From the NCBI RefSeq assembly GCF_000423705.1, contig NZ_AUIM01000004.1, positions 662,587 to 726,586 of the forward strand: DNA of 64,000 nucleotides. Reading direction: 5' to 3'. The position numbers and the translations under genes were made by a program. This document shows, piece after piece, positions 24,604 to 33,617 of the stretch. Each line of letters begins with the position of its first letter. Position 1 is the stretch's first letter. The notes beneath the pieces were generated by a model. That model saw only the letters and a program-made list of their open reading frames with translations, was not told the origin of the DNA and searched no databases. This stretch comes from Stappia stellulata DSM 5886. Its GTDB lineage: Bacteria > Pseudomonadota > Alphaproteobacteria > Rhizobiales > Stappiaceae.

Positions 24604-25185
24604 CTAAACATCGGTTGAATCGCATCCCTCCCGTTTTCGCTCGCCCAGATCGTTCCAGACGCTCTGGCTGACAAGCCGCCCGTTCTCGACCTCGAAACGG
24701 TCGATGAAACGCACGCTCTCGAAACGCGACCCGTCCAGCCATTCCCCGCTCAGCGTGCCGTGACAATGAACCACCGCACGGCCGTCGGAAAAGCCGGTAT
24801 CGAACCCGGCGATGGTCTTGGAAACGCGCCGATACCGCGTCCCGGCCCAGGCAACCATTTCGGCAAGCGCCGAAAACCGCTGCCCGCCGGGAAACACCAT
24901 TTCGAAGCCGTCGGCGAGACAGGACTGCGCCCGCGGCAGGTCGCGCGCCTCCATCGCGGCGAGAAACCCGCGGACCACATCGACCGGATCGGGCACGGCG
25001 ACGCCCGGCGTGCGGCTCCGTCCGCCGCGCATGTAGTTCGACGGCCTCACCTCCTCGATGGCGACGGTCACCCCGTCCGCCGGCGCGGCGATGGTGCCGC
25101 GCACAGCGTCCGTCAGCCGCAGCGCAAGCCGCTGGCGCACCTCCTCCGCATAACCCTCGATCATCGTCACCCGCACGATCGGCAT
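24604..25185 (-). CDS. Tautomerase-SnoaL-like fusion protein
   Basis: A 193-residue protein with two domains. Residues 1-60 look like a 4-oxalocrotonate tautomerase subunit (MPIVRVTMIEGYAEEVRQRL), with Pro2 available as the N-terminal catalytic proline after Met removal. Residues about 72-190 form a SnoaL/NTF2-like cone domain (DVVRGFLAAMEARDLPRAQS, then FIDRFEVENGRL). GGGGGAGAG lies before the ATG. It is divergent from the HutC-type regulator gene and shares a 163-base promoter region with it, so it probably belongs to the same regulon as the hydantoinase operon. An isomerase for a pathway intermediate is likely. Confidence 0.8.
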   Translation of the reverse strand: MPIVRVTMIEGYAEEVRQRLALRLTDAVRGTIAAPADGVTVAIEEVRPSNYMRGGRSRTPGVAVPDPVDVVRGFLAAMEARDLPRAQSCLADGFEMVFPGGQRFSALAEMVAWAGTRYRRVSKTIAGFDTGFSDGRAVVHCHGTLSGEWLDGSRFESVRFIDRFEVENGRLVSQSVWNDLGERKREGCDSTDV

Positions 25186-25295
25186 TGCCGCTCTCCCCCT
25201 TTTCGCTTCCCGTCTTGTCCGGTCCGAACCCTCACCGACCCCGGAAATCGGCCACCCCCGCAAGATCCGGACAGGCGGCCGGAAGCCGGTTGACA

Positions 25296-25319
25296 TAATG
25301 ATATAATGACATACCATTA
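25296..25319. promoter_or_regulatory. Candidate operator of the HutC-type GntR regulator
   Basis: A 24-base imperfect palindrome, TAATGATAT paired with ATACCATTA around AATGAC, lies in the divergent region between the tautomerase-fusion and GntR/HutC genes, just after TTGACA at 25290-25295 and overlapping TATAAT at 25302-25307. The location and symmetry suit an autoregulatory GntR site. I did not find a second copy before the transporter operon. Confidence 0.5.
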
Positions 25320-25348
25320 AACGTAACAAACGGAAAGAGAGCCCAGCC

Positions 25349-26215
25349 GTGAGCACGCCGCCGATCCCGATCGTTTCCGAGACACAGGGCAGCGACACCG
25401 CCTCCACGGCGCGCGGATCCGGCATTCTCGATCCCAACGGGCCGGTCCCGCTCTACCACCAGATCTTCCTGCTGCTGCGCAACCGCATCTATGGCGGCAA
25501 CCTGTCGGCCGGCGAACGCGTGCCGAGCGAGCAGGATCTCACCACGGAATTCGGCGTCTCCCGCATCACCGCCAAGCGCGCGCTGAACGAATTGGCGGAC
25601 GCCGGCCTCGTCATCCGCGAACGCGGGCGCGGCACGCGCGTCGTCAACCGCCCGCCGGCGCCTGCCGTCACGTCGTCCATCGAAGGCTGGCTGGAGAACA
25701 TCACCTTGATGGGCCAGTCGACCACGGCGGAAGTCCTGTCCTTCGCCTACACGCAGGCCGGCGAGGAGATCGCCCATGCCCTGGAGGTGGAGCCCGGCAC
25801 CGAGGTGCAACGCGCGGTGCGCGTGCGTCGTCTCGAGGGCGAGCCGATGTCCTATCTCGTCACCTATGTGCCCGCCGACATCGGCCGCCACTACGGCGCC
25901 GACGACCTCAACGTCCAGCCGCTGCTGCACCTTCTGGAACGCGCCGGGGTGGATGTCACCTCCGCCCGCCAGACGATTTCCGCGACCGTTGCCGAGACGG
26001 ACGTCGCCGCCGTGCTTGCGATCCCGGCCGGTTCGCCGCTGATCGAGGTGCGCCGCGTGGTCAGCGACCGCGCCGAGCGCCCCGTTGAATACATCCGCGT
26101 CCTGTACCGGCCGGATCTCTACCGTTTCGAAATGTCCATGCGCCGGGTGCGCGCCGAAAGCGGCCCGCGCTGGACCACGACAAGCTCTCCACCGGTCCCG
26201 GCCGGCGGAGGATAA
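25349..26215 (+). CDS. GntR-family regulator, HutC/UTRA type
   Basis: A 288-residue regulator starting at GTG 25349 after GGAAAGAGAG. The winged helix covers about residues 30-98 (PLYHQIFLLLRNRIYGGNLSAG, then SRITAKRALNELADAGLVIRERGRGT), followed by a UTRA ligand domain (EVLSFAYTQAGEEIAHALEVEPG, PLIEVRRVVSDRAERPVEYI, LYRPDLYRFEM). HutC regulators usually repress catabolic genes and are released by a pathway intermediate. It stands 64 bases upstream of the binding-protein gene of the Liv-type transporter, in the same direction, so it may be the first gene of that operon or a separate unit. Confidence 0.92.
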   Translation: MSTPPIPIVSETQGSDTASTARGSGILDPNGPVPLYHQIFLLLRNRIYGGNLSAGERVPSEQDLTTEFGVSRITAKRALNELADAGLVIRERGRGTRVVNRPPAPAVTSSIEGWLENITLMGQSTTAEVLSFAYTQAGEEIAHALEVEPGTEVQRAVRVRRLEGEPMSYLVTYVPADIGRHYGADDLNVQPLLHLLERAGVDVTSARQTISATVAETDVAAVLAIPAGSPLIEVRRVVSDRAERPVEYIRVLYRPDLYRFEMSMRRVRAESGPRWTTTSSPPVPAGGG

Positions 26216-26279
26216 AAGCGCAAAGAGGGACCCGGGACAGCCAACCGGTCGCGAAGACGGCCGTCAGTGGAGGTTTGAG

Positions 26280-27512
26280 ATGACTGACAAGACGTTGAAG
26301 GGCGGCCTGCGCCGCCGCGAATTCCTGGCCACCGGCGCCGCCGCCCTCGGCCTTGGCGTGACGGGCTTTCCGAGCGTGCTGCGCGCCCAGGCCGCCCCCG
26401 TGAAGATCGGCCTGATCCACCCTGTTTCCGGCTTCATCGCCTTTTCCGGCACTCAATGCCGCGAAGGCGCAATGATGGCGATTGCCGACATCAACGCCGC
26501 CGGCGGCATCAAGTCGATGGGCGGCGCCAAGGTCGAGGCGGTGCTTGCCGACAGCCAGGGCAAACCGGAAATCGGCGCGGCCGAGGTAACCAAAATGGCG
26601 GAGGCCGGCATCGACGGCATCGTCGCCGGCTATGCCTCCTCGATCTCGCTCGCCACCTCGCAGGAAGCGGCCAAGACCAACACGCCGCATGTCGTCGACG
26701 TCGGCGTCTCCGACCAGATCGTCCAGCGCGGCCTCGCCAACACGTTCCGCTTCGGTCCCGGCTACGGCAAGATCGCCGAGTTTGCCGTCGACAACCTCGA
26801 CACGATCAACAAGGCGGCCGGATCGCCGGCCAAGACGGCGATGATCATCCACGAGGAATCGCTGTTCGGCACCGGCACCGCCGGTCTGCTCTCCAAACGC
26901 CTGCCTGAGAGAGGCATCGAGGTAATCGATGTCATCAAGCACGCCAATCCGACGCGCGACTTCACCAACATCGTGCTCCAGATCAAGTCGCAGAAACCGG
27001 ACCTGATCATTCCCGCCAACTACTACAACGAATATGTGCTGCTCGCCCGCACCATGCGCCAGCAACGCATCGAGGCGAAAGGCATCTATTCGGTGCTCGG
27101 AGGTGCTGCATCGAATTACAAGTTCGTCAACGAATTCCCCGAGGCCGCCGACCTCATCATGGATTGCAACCACTGGTTCAATCCGAAGTCGGACGTGGCG
27201 CTTGAGCGCAAGACGGCGGCGGAAGCCAAGGGCCTGATCTACACCTACGAGGTGTTCCTCGCCTATAACGCCGTTCTCGGACTGGTCGATGCCATCGAGC
27301 GCGCCGGCTCCACCGACAAGGATGCGGTGAACGCAGCCCTTGCCGCCTCGGAAATGGACATGTCCTACATGCCCTATGGCGCGACGAAGATGGTCGACGG
27401 GCAGAACGCGGGCGCCCAGCCGGTCAACACCCAGGTGCAGAACGGCGACATCGAGGTGATCTTCCCGGCCGAGTTTGCCTCCGCCGAGACGGTCTTCCCG
27501 ATGGGCGGCTGA
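26280..27512 (+). CDS. Branched-chain amino-acid-type ABC transporter substrate-binding protein
   Basis: A 410-residue Peripla_BP_6 protein. The start ATG 26280 follows GGAGGT. It carries a twin-arginine signal (LRRREFLATGAAALGLG), so it is probably exported folded by Tat and cleaved after LRAQA. The mature part shows PVKIGLIHPVSGFIAFSG, AIADINAAGGI and NPTRDFTNIVLQIKSQKPDLI. It captures the solute for the permeases that follow. The downstream enzymes indicate that this solute is a cyclic nitrogen compound rather than leucine. Confidence 0.9.
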   Translation: MTDKTLKGGLRRREFLATGAAALGLGVTGFPSVLRAQAAPVKIGLIHPVSGFIAFSGTQCREGAMMAIADINAAGGIKSMGGAKVEAVLADSQGKPEIGAAEVTKMAEAGIDGIVAGYASSISLATSQEAAKTNTPHVVDVGVSDQIVQRGLANTFRFGPGYGKIAEFAVDNLDTINKAAGSPAKTAMIIHEESLFGTGTAGLLSKRLPERGIEVIDVIKHANPTRDFTNIVLQIKSQKPDLIIPANYYNEYVLLARTMRQQRIEAKGIYSVLGGAASNYKFVNEFPEAADLIMDCNHWFNPKSDVALERKTAAEAKGLIYTYEVFLAYNAVLGLVDAIERAGSTDKDAVNAALAASEMDMSYMPYGATKMVDGQNAGAQPVNTQVQNGDIEVIFPAEFASAETVFPMGG

Positions 27513-27532
27513 TCGCCGGTCGCGGGATCGAA

Positions 27533-27560
27533 GCGGGCGGGGCCTGACGCTCCCGCCCGC
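27533..27560 (+). terminator. Hairpin between binding-protein and permease genes
   Basis: A perfect 9-bp GC stem (GCGGGCGGG / CCCGCCCGC) with a 10-base loop lies 20 bases after the binding-protein stop. It is followed by CCCTCTC, not a T-run, so partial attenuation or 3'-end protection of the binding-protein message is more likely than full termination. Confidence 0.55.
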
Positions 27561-27591
27561 CCCTCTCATCCGACAAGCCTTGCGAGTGACC

Positions 27592-28464
27592 ATGCCCGAC
27601 ATGGCGATCATCGTGCCGTCCGTACTGAACGGGCTGACGACAGGCGCGCTCTATGCGCTCGTCGCGCTCGGCCTGACGCTGATCTACGGCGTGCTGCACA
27701 TCATCAACTTCGCCCATGGGGCGCTGCTGATGCTCGGCCTCTACGCGGTCTACTATCTCAACGTCCAGTTCGGCATCGACCCTTACGTGGCGCTTCTGAT
27801 CGTGCCGCCGGGCATGTTCGCGCTCGGCTATGCACTGCAGCGCGGGATCATCGGCCGCGCCAGTCACGGGCGGGATGAAAACATCCTGCTGGTGACGCTC
27901 GGCCTCGCCATCGTGATCGAGAACCTCTCGCTCTTCCTGTTCAAGTCCGACACGCGCATCGTCGACGTGCCCTATGGCTTCCAGGTCGTCGAGATCTTCG
28001 GCGCCTTCCTGCCGCTGCCCAAAGTGGTCGCCTTCGCCGGCGCGCTGATCACGGCAGCCCTGCTGTGGCTGATCATGAGCAAGACGGATCTCGGCCGCGC
28101 GATCCGCGCGCTTGCAAAGGAGCGCAAGGGCGCGCAACTCGTCGGCATCGATGTGGAGCATGTTTTCGCCATGAGCTTCGGGCTCGGCATTGCGTGTCTT
28201 GGCGTCGCCGCCTGCCTGCTCCTGCCGAGCTACTACGTGAACCCGCAGGTCGGCCACGGCTTCGTGTTGATCGCCTTCACCATCGTCGTGCTCGGCGGCA
28301 TGGGCTCCTTCGTCGGCGCGCTTCTGGGCGGGCTGATCATCGGGGTGGTGGAAGCGCTCGGCGGCCTGTTCTTCGGCGAAAGCCTGGGCCAGCTCGGCAT
28401 CTTCCTGATCTTCATCCTCGTTCTCGTCTTTCGCCCAACGGGCCTGCTTGGACACAAGGTCTGA
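27592..28464 (+). CDS. Liv-type ABC transporter permease (LivH family)
   Basis: Inner-membrane permease of 290 residues with eight or so hydrophobic segments. Typical family blocks are NGLTTGALYALVALGLTLIYG at the start (entered from about residue 12), INFAHGALLMLG, and VVLGGMGSFVGALLGGLIIG near the C-terminus. The start at ATG 27592 is preferred over a GTG two codons upstream; no strong ribosome site is visible. It works with the LivM-type protein encoded three bases downstream. Confidence 0.9.
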   Translation: MPDMAIIVPSVLNGLTTGALYALVALGLTLIYGVLHIINFAHGALLMLGLYAVYYLNVQFGIDPYVALLIVPPGMFALGYALQRGIIGRASHGRDENILLVTLGLAIVIENLSLFLFKSDTRIVDVPYGFQVVEIFGAFLPLPKVVAFAGALITAALLWLIMSKTDLGRAIRALAKERKGAQLVGIDVEHVFAMSFGLGIACLGVAACLLLPSYYVNPQVGHGFVLIAFTIVVLGGMGSFVGALLGGLIIGVVEALGGLFFGESLGQLGIFLIFILVLVFRPTGLLGHKV

Positions 28465-28467
28465 CCC

Positions 28468-29442
28468 ATGCGCCAGCTCGCCCTTCTCGGTCTCGTCTTC
28501 GCCGCGCTCTTCACGCTTCCCTTCTTCGTGGAGTCTGAATCCTGGCGCACCACCATCATCATGACGCTCTACGCCGCCCTTCTCGGTCAGGCGTGGAACA
28601 TTCTGGGCGGCTACGGCGGCCAGTTCTCCTTCGGCCATGCCGCCTTCTTCGGAACCGGCGCCTATACGGTCGCGGTGCTCCAGGTGCAACTCGGCCTCAA
28701 TCCGTGGCTCGGACTGGTCGCAGGCGGCGCCCTTGCGGTTGGCGTGGCCGCCTTCATCGGCTTCACGACCTTTCGCTACGGCCTGCGCGGATCCTATTTC
28801 GCGCTGGTGACGCTGGCCTTCGCCGAAGTCTTGCGGATCCTGTCCAACACCGTGCCTTTCACAGGTGCCGGCGTCGGCATTCTCATCCCGCTCGATCCCG
28901 GCGCGGCGAACCTCCAATTCGCCTCCAAGGCCGGCTTCTACTGGCTGTTGTGGGCGATCACGCTCGGTGCCTTCCTGACCGCCTGGTGGATCGGCCATTC
29001 GCGCTTCGGCGCAAGACTGATGGCGGTGCGCGACAATGAGGATGCCGCCCGGGCGCTCGGCGTCGATCCCTTCCGCGTCAAGATGCGGGCAATCATGCTG
29101 TCGGGCCTCTTCTCCGGCCTCGCCGGCGTTTTCTACGCCCAGTTCTTCCTCTACCTCGATCCCGGTATCGCCTACGGCCCGGCCGTTTCGGTGGAAAGCC
29201 TGCTGGTTCCCATCGTCGGCGGCATGGGCACGCTCTTCGGTCCGCTGCTGGGCGCGGTCGCGCTCCATGCGGTCTCGGAAGTCACTCGCGAGGTGATCGG
29301 CGACCTGCCGGGCATCAGCCTCGTCATCTACGGCACGATCCTGGTGATCATGGTCCTCTTCGCCCCGCGTGGCCTGTCTGGCCTGGTCTCCCGCCTCACC
29401 CGTTCGGCACGGCGCAAGACGGAGGGCGACCGCCATGCATGA
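28468..29442 (+). CDS. Liv-type ABC transporter permease (LivM family)
   Basis: Inner-membrane permease of 324 residues. It has the LivM hallmarks LNILGGYGGQFSFGHAAFFG-like segment near residue 40, a central ARALGVDPFRVKMRAIMLSG cytoplasmic loop for ATPase contact, and VPIVGGMGTLFGPLLGA. It forms the translocation pore with the LivH-type partner. Its last codons overlap the start of the LivG-type ATPase gene by 8 bases. Confidence 0.9.
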   Translation: MRQLALLGLVFAALFTLPFFVESESWRTTIIMTLYAALLGQAWNILGGYGGQFSFGHAAFFGTGAYTVAVLQVQLGLNPWLGLVAGGALAVGVAAFIGFTTFRYGLRGSYFALVTLAFAEVLRILSNTVPFTGAGVGILIPLDPGAANLQFASKAGFYWLLWAITLGAFLTAWWIGHSRFGARLMAVRDNEDAARALGVDPFRVKMRAIMLSGLFSGLAGVFYAQFFLYLDPGIAYGPAVSVESLLVPIVGGMGTLFGPLLGAVALHAVSEVTREVIGDLPGISLVIYGTILVIMVLFAPRGLSGLVSRLTRSARRKTEGDRHA

Positions 29443-30214
29443 CGCCTCGCCCATTCTGGACGTCGCCGGGATCTCAAAACGTTTCGGCGGACTGCAGGCC
29501 TCCAACAACATCTCGATGCGCGTACCGCAGGGTGGAATCACCTCGCTGATCGGCCCGAACGGCGCCGGCAAGACCACGCTGTTCGCGCTGATCACGGGCT
29601 TTCATACGCCGGATGCGGGCAGCGTCCGGTTTCGCGGCGAAGACATCACCGGACTGGCGCCACAGGAGATCGCCGAACGCGGCATGATCCGCACCTTCCA
29701 GATCGTCCAGCCCTTCGCCGGCCAGAGCGTGCGCGAAAACATCGCCGTTGGCGCGCACCTCAAGATCCGCTCGCGCGCGGCAGCGCTTGAAAAGGCGGAA
29801 GACGTCGCCCGCAAGGTCGGGCTCGGCGATCGGCTCGACATGGATGCGGCGGCGCTGACCGTTGCCGGGCGCAAGCGGCTCGAGGTCGCCCGCGCGCTCG
29901 CCACCGACCCCGAACTGATCCTCTTCGACGAGGTGCTCGCCGGGCTGAACCCTTCGGAAATCCGCGACGTGATCCCGGTCATCCGCGCGATCCGCGACGA
30001 AGGCGTGACCATCCTTTTGATCGAACACGTGATGCAGGCGGTGATGAGCCTGTCGGAACACACCTGGGTGCTCAATCAGGGGCAGCTTATCGCCGAAGGC
30101 GCGCCACAGGACGTCACGCGCGACCCCCATGTGATCGAGGCCTATCTCGGCAAGGGCATGGCCGAGCGCATGGCGAAACAGGCGGCCGACGCCGTGGGAG
30201 GCGCGCATGAGTAA
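29435..30214 (+). CDS. Liv-type ABC transporter ATP-binding protein (LivG family)
   Basis: ATPase of 259 residues, start ATG 29435 after GGAGGGCG. Walker A is GPNGAGKTT (near residue 38), the Q-loop reads RTFQIVQPF, the degenerate signature is LTVAGRKRLEVARAL, Walker B is LILFDEVLAGLNPSE, and the switch His is in LLIEHVM. The signature region is atypical (VAGRKR in place of the common PYGxQR) but similar variants occur in LivG proteins. The final 20 residues (MAERMAKQAADAVGGAHE) form an extra polar tail. Confidence 0.9.
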   Translation: MHDASPILDVAGISKRFGGLQASNNISMRVPQGGITSLIGPNGAGKTTLFALITGFHTPDAGSVRFRGEDITGLAPQEIAERGMIRTFQIVQPFAGQSVRENIAVGAHLKIRSRAAALEKAEDVARKVGLGDRLDMDAAALTVAGRKRLEVARALATDPELILFDEVLAGLNPSEIRDVIPVIRAIRDEGVTILLIEHVMQAVMSLSEHTWVLNQGQLIAEGAPQDVTRDPHVIEAYLGKGMAERMAKQAADAVGGAHE

Positions 30215-30926
30215 CGAGACGATGCTTCTTGTCGACGGCTTGCGCGCCGGCTACGGCGCGGTGGAGGTGCTGCGCGGCGTCTCCTTCGATCTCGGAAAGA
30301 GCGAGATCGTCGCCCTGCTCGGCTCCAACGGCGTCGGCAAGACGACGATTTCCTCCGTTCTCTCCGGCCTGATCCCGGCGTGGTCGGGCCGTATCGTCTT
30401 CGACGGCGCGGAGATCCAGAACCGCACACCGGAGACAATCGTCGATCTGGGGCTGATCCATGTGCCGGAGGGACGCCACATCTTTCCCAACCTGACGGTG
30501 CGCGAGAACCTCGAGCTTGGCGCCTATCGGCGCGGCAAACCCAACCGCGCGCGCAATCTGGACCGGGTGATGGACACCTTCCCGCGCTTGCGCGAACGCG
30601 CAGGCCAAAAGGCCGGGACGCTTTCGGGCGGCGAGCAGCAGATGCTCGCTATCGGACGCGGCATGATGGCCGAACCGCGTCTTCTGATCCTCGACGAACC
30701 CTCCATCGGCCTCTCGCCGCTGCTGGTGGAGGAAATGTTCTCCCTGATCGGCGTGCTCAACAAGGACGGCCTGCCGATCCTGCTCGTGGAACAAAACGTC
30801 CTGCAGTCGCTGGAGATCGCCGACCGCGCCTTCGTCATGGAAAACGGCGAGATCCGCCTTTCGGGTCCGACCGCGACGCTGATGGACGATCCCGAGCTGA
30901 AACGTTCCTACCTGGGGCTTGCCTGA
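30207..30926 (+). CDS. Liv-type ABC transporter ATP-binding protein (LivF family)
   Basis: ATPase of 239 residues that pairs with the LivG-type subunit. Walker A is GSNGVGKTT, with the usual Pro of GPNG replaced by Ser; the signature is LSGGEQQMLAIGR, Walker B is LLILDEPSIGLSP and the family tail LVEQNVLQSLEIADRAFVME is intact. It overlaps the upstream gene by 8 bases and the downstream aconitase-like gene by one base (TGATG), tying transport directly to catabolism. Confidence 0.92.
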   Translation: MSNETMLLVDGLRAGYGAVEVLRGVSFDLGKSEIVALLGSNGVGKTTISSVLSGLIPAWSGRIVFDGAEIQNRTPETIVDLGLIHVPEGRHIFPNLTVRENLELGAYRRGKPNRARNLDRVMDTFPRLRERAGQKAGTLSGGEQQMLAIGRGMMAEPRLLILDEPSIGLSPLLVEEMFSLIGVLNKDGLPILLVEQNVLQSLEIADRAFVMENGEIRLSGPTATLMDDPELKRSYLGLA

Positions 30927-32233
30927 TGACCGGAGACACCCCCTCACCGACAACGCTTGCGCAAAAGATCGTCGCCCGCGCATCCGCACGCGATCACGTC
31001 ACGCCCGGCGAGATCGTGACGGCGCGCGTCGACCTTGCCATGATCCACGACAGCGGCGGCCCGCGCCGGGTCGAGCCGATCCTCAAGGATCTCGGCGTCG
31101 GCCTGTTCGACGCCTCGAAGGTCGTGCTGATCTCCGATCACTTCGTGCCAGGCGACACCGACGAAGGCGCGCGCATTCTCGAACTCACCCGCCAGTGGGC
31201 GAAGGAGCGCAAGGTCGCTTTCCACGATGGCGAGGGCATCTGCCACGTTGTGCTGCCCGAACGCGGGCACCTGCGACCCGGCATGCTGGTCGTCGGCGGC
31301 GACAGCCACTCGCCGACGGGCGGGGCCTTCGGCGCCTATATGTTCGGCGTCGGCGCGACCGAGATGGCCGGCGTTCTGGCGACCGGCGAAATCTGGCTCA
31401 AGGTGCCCGACACCATCCTGCTCGAGTGGCGCGGACGGCTGTCGCGGGGCGTCACCGCCAAGGACATGATGCTCGCGCTCTGCGGCAGGCTCGGCATGGA
31501 CGGCGGCAAGTATCAGGCGGTGGAATACACCGGCGAGGCAATCGCGGCCCTTTCCATGCAGGAGCGCATGACGCTCTCCAACATGGCAGCGGAACTTGGC
31601 GGCCAGGCCGGGCTGATCGCCCCCGACGCCACCACCGCCGCGTTCCTGGAGACCGCCGGCGCGGACATGAGCGGTAAGGAGATCTGGAGCGCGCTCGCGA
31701 CGGACCCCGGCGCGCCGGTGCTGGAACATCACGTCTTCGATGCGAGCGCCCTTGCGCCCCAGGTCGCCGCCCCGCATTCGCCGGCCAACAGCGCCCCCGT
31801 CACGGATGCGCCGGAAACCCCTGTCGATGTTGCCTATATCGGCGCCTGCACCGGCGCGAAATACGAGGATCTGAGGAACGCCGCGGCCATCCTGCGCGGG
31901 CGCAGGCTCGGAAAGGGCGTGGAGCTCCTCGTGGCACCCGCCTCGAAGCGCGATCAGGACCGCGCGGCGGCCGACGGCATCATGGCGGTCTTCGAGGAGG
32001 CCGGCGCGCGCATCCTGCCCAACGCCTGCGGCATCTGCGCGGGCTATGGCACCGACCGTCTGGGCGAGGACGTCACCTGCATTTCCTCCACCGCGCGCAA
32101 CTTCAAGGGACGGATGGGCGCGGCATCCTCGCAGGTGTGGCTCGGCTCGCCGCTGACCGTGGCGGCCTCCGCCATTGCCGGAAAGATCGCCGATCCGCGC
32201 GCCTTCCTCCAGGACGACGGAGGCACGGCATGA
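30926..32233 (+). CDS. Aconitase-family dehydratase, large subunit (LeuC/DmdA-like)
   Basis: Large subunit (435 residues) of a [4Fe-4S] hydro-lyase. The three cluster cysteines are Cys308 (GACTGAKYED) and Cys368/Cys371 (NACGICAGYG). Other family blocks are VVGGDSHSPTGGAFG and FKGRMGAASSQVWLGSP. Together with the small subunit it should interconvert hydroxy-dicarboxylate isomers through an unsaturated acid. Its tight coupling to a methylisocitrate-lyase-like gene recalls 2,3-dimethylmalate dehydratase DmdAB plus dimethylmalate lyase in nicotinate fermentation. Isopropylmalate or homoaconitate activity is less likely, as no leuB or lysine genes are nearby. The start overlaps the LivF stop. Confidence 0.85.
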   Translation: MTGDTPSPTTLAQKIVARASARDHVTPGEIVTARVDLAMIHDSGGPRRVEPILKDLGVGLFDASKVVLISDHFVPGDTDEGARILELTRQWAKERKVAFHDGEGICHVVLPERGHLRPGMLVVGGDSHSPTGGAFGAYMFGVGATEMAGVLATGEIWLKVPDTILLEWRGRLSRGVTAKDMMLALCGRLGMDGGKYQAVEYTGEAIAALSMQERMTLSNMAAELGGQAGLIAPDATTAAFLETAGADMSGKEIWSALATDPGAPVLEHHVFDASALAPQVAAPHSPANSAPVTDAPETPVDVAYIGACTGAKYEDLRNAAAILRGRRLGKGVELLVAPASKRDQDRAAADGIMAVFEEAGARILPNACGICAGYGTDRLGEDVTCISSTARNFKGRMGAASSQVWLGSPLTVAASAIAGKIADPRAFLQDDGGTA

Positions 32234-32754
32234 GCGGACGCATCTTCCTTCTCGGCGACGATGTCGACACCGACCAGCTCGCGCCCGGCGCCTACATGAA
32301 AGGCGGCATCGAGGCGCTCGCCGCCCATTGCCTGGAGGGCGTGCGCCCCGGCTTCGCGCAAGAGGTCCGGCCGGGCGACATTCTGGTCGCGGGCCGCAAT
32401 TTCGGCGTCGGCTCCTCGCGCGAACAGGCGGCGGAAGCCTTGAAGCATCTGGGCCTTGCCGGCGTCGTCGCGCTGTCGTTTGCCGGCATCTTCTACCGCA
32501 ACGCCATCAACCTCGGGCTTCCCGTGCTCACCGCACCGGATTTGGGCAGGGTGACGGACGGCGCGGCCGCCCGCCTCGATGTCTCTGCTGCGCGCCTGGA
32601 GCTCGAGGCGGCGGGAGAAACACTCGCCCTCGATCCCCTGCCCGACAATCTGCAGGTGCTGCTCGCCGACGGCGGGCTGGTGCCGCATCTCAAGAAGCGC
32701 TTCGCCAAGGAGCGCAACAAGGAGCATGACCGATGCGCCGACCCCCGCCCCTGA
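32230..32754 (+). CDS. Aconitase-family dehydratase, small subunit (LeuD/DmdB-like)
   Basis: Swivelling-domain subunit, 174 residues, overlapping the large-subunit gene by ATGA. Family features are GDDVDTDQLAPGAYM at residues 9-23, AGRNFGVGSSREQAAEALK with the substrate-binding Ser-Ser-Arg, and SFAGIFYRNAINLGLPVL. The C-terminus overlaps the next gene by 22 bases. It should close the active site over the cluster of the large subunit. Confidence 0.85.
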   Translation: MSGRIFLLGDDVDTDQLAPGAYMKGGIEALAAHCLEGVRPGFAQEVRPGDILVAGRNFGVGSSREQAAEALKHLGLAGVVALSFAGIFYRNAINLGLPVLTAPDLGRVTDGAAARLDVSAARLELEAAGETLALDPLPDNLQVLLADGGLVPHLKKRFAKERNKEHDRCADPRP

Positions 32755-33617
32755 AACAGCGCCTCGCCGAGCGGGACATCCTGCTGGCGCCCGGCGTCTA
32801 CGATGCGTTGTCCGCGCTGATCGCCGAACAGGCCGGCGCGGAGGCCGTCTATCTCTCCGGCGCCTCCATCGCCTACACCCGCTTCGGCCGCCCCGACATC
32901 GGACTGGTGTCGATGAGCGAGGTTGCCGACACGCTCGCCGCGATCCGCGACCGCATCGCGCTTCCCGTCGTCGTCGATGCCGACAACGGCTTCGGCAACG
33001 CCCTCAACGTCCAGCGCACCGTGCGCGTGTTCGAGCGCATGGGCGCCAACGCGCTTCAGCTCGAGGACCAGACCAGCCCGAAACGCTGCGGGCATCTCAG
33101 CGGCAAGTCGCTGATTGCCGCCGGCGAGATGGTCGGCAAGATCCGCGCGGCCTGCGACGCGCGAACGAACGCCGACACGCTGATCATCGCCCGCACCGAT
33201 GCCATCGCCGTCGAGGGCTTTTCCGCCGCGCTGGAGCGCGGCGAGGCCTATCTGGAGGCCGGCGCCGACATGCTCTTCATCGAGGCGCCGCAGTCGATGG
33301 AACAGATCTCCGAGATCGTGAAGCGCTTCGGCGGGCGCGTTCCGCTGATGGCCAACATGGTGGAGGGCGGCAAGACGCCCATCGTCGGCGCGGGCGCGCT
33401 TCAGGATCTCGGCTTCAGCTTCGTGATCTTTCCCGGCGGCGTGGTGCGCGCCATCGCCGCGACCGCGCGCGACTATTACGCCAACCTCGTCGCCAACGGC
33501 TCCAACGAGGCCTTTCGCAACCGCATGTTCGACTTCGCGGGCCTCAATGGCGTGATCGGCACCGACGACATGCTGGCAACCGGCAGGCGCTACGACACCG
33601 AAGGACCCTCGCGATGA
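32733..33617 (+). CDS. Isocitrate lyase / PEP mutase-family carbon-carbon lyase
   Basis: A 294-residue TIM-barrel enzyme of the 2-methylisocitrate lyase, dimethylmalate lyase and oxaloacetate decarboxylase group. Mg-binding Asp82 and Asp84 are in VVDADNGFGN, and the gating-loop motif KRCGH is at residues 117-121 with Cys119 as the likely catalytic residue, which favours true lyase activity. ATG 32733 has AAGGAG upstream. The expected reaction is cleavage of the 2-hydroxy-dicarboxylate made by the aconitase-like dehydratase into a 2-oxo acid and a shorter acid. Confidence 0.85.
   Translation: MRRPPPLKQRLAERDILLAPGVYDALSALIAEQAGAEAVYLSGASIAYTRFGRPDIGLVSMSEVADTLAAIRDRIALPVVVDADNGFGNALNVQRTVRVFERMGANALQLEDQTSPKRCGHLSGKSLIAAGEMVGKIRAACDARTNADTLIIARTDAIAVEGFSAALERGEAYLEAGADMLFIEAPQSMEQISEIVKRFGGRVPLMANMVEGGKTPIVGAGALQDLGFSFVIFPGGVVRAIAATARDYYANLVANGSNEAFRNRMFDFAGLNGVIGTDDMLATGRRYDTEGPSR

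Noticed and set aside
27424-29595. A 723-codon minus-strand open frame opposite the Liv permease genes
   Set aside because: It lies antisense to well-supported transporter genes, is rich in Asp, Glu, Arg, Gly and His as expected from mirrored high-GC codons, and has no family motif.
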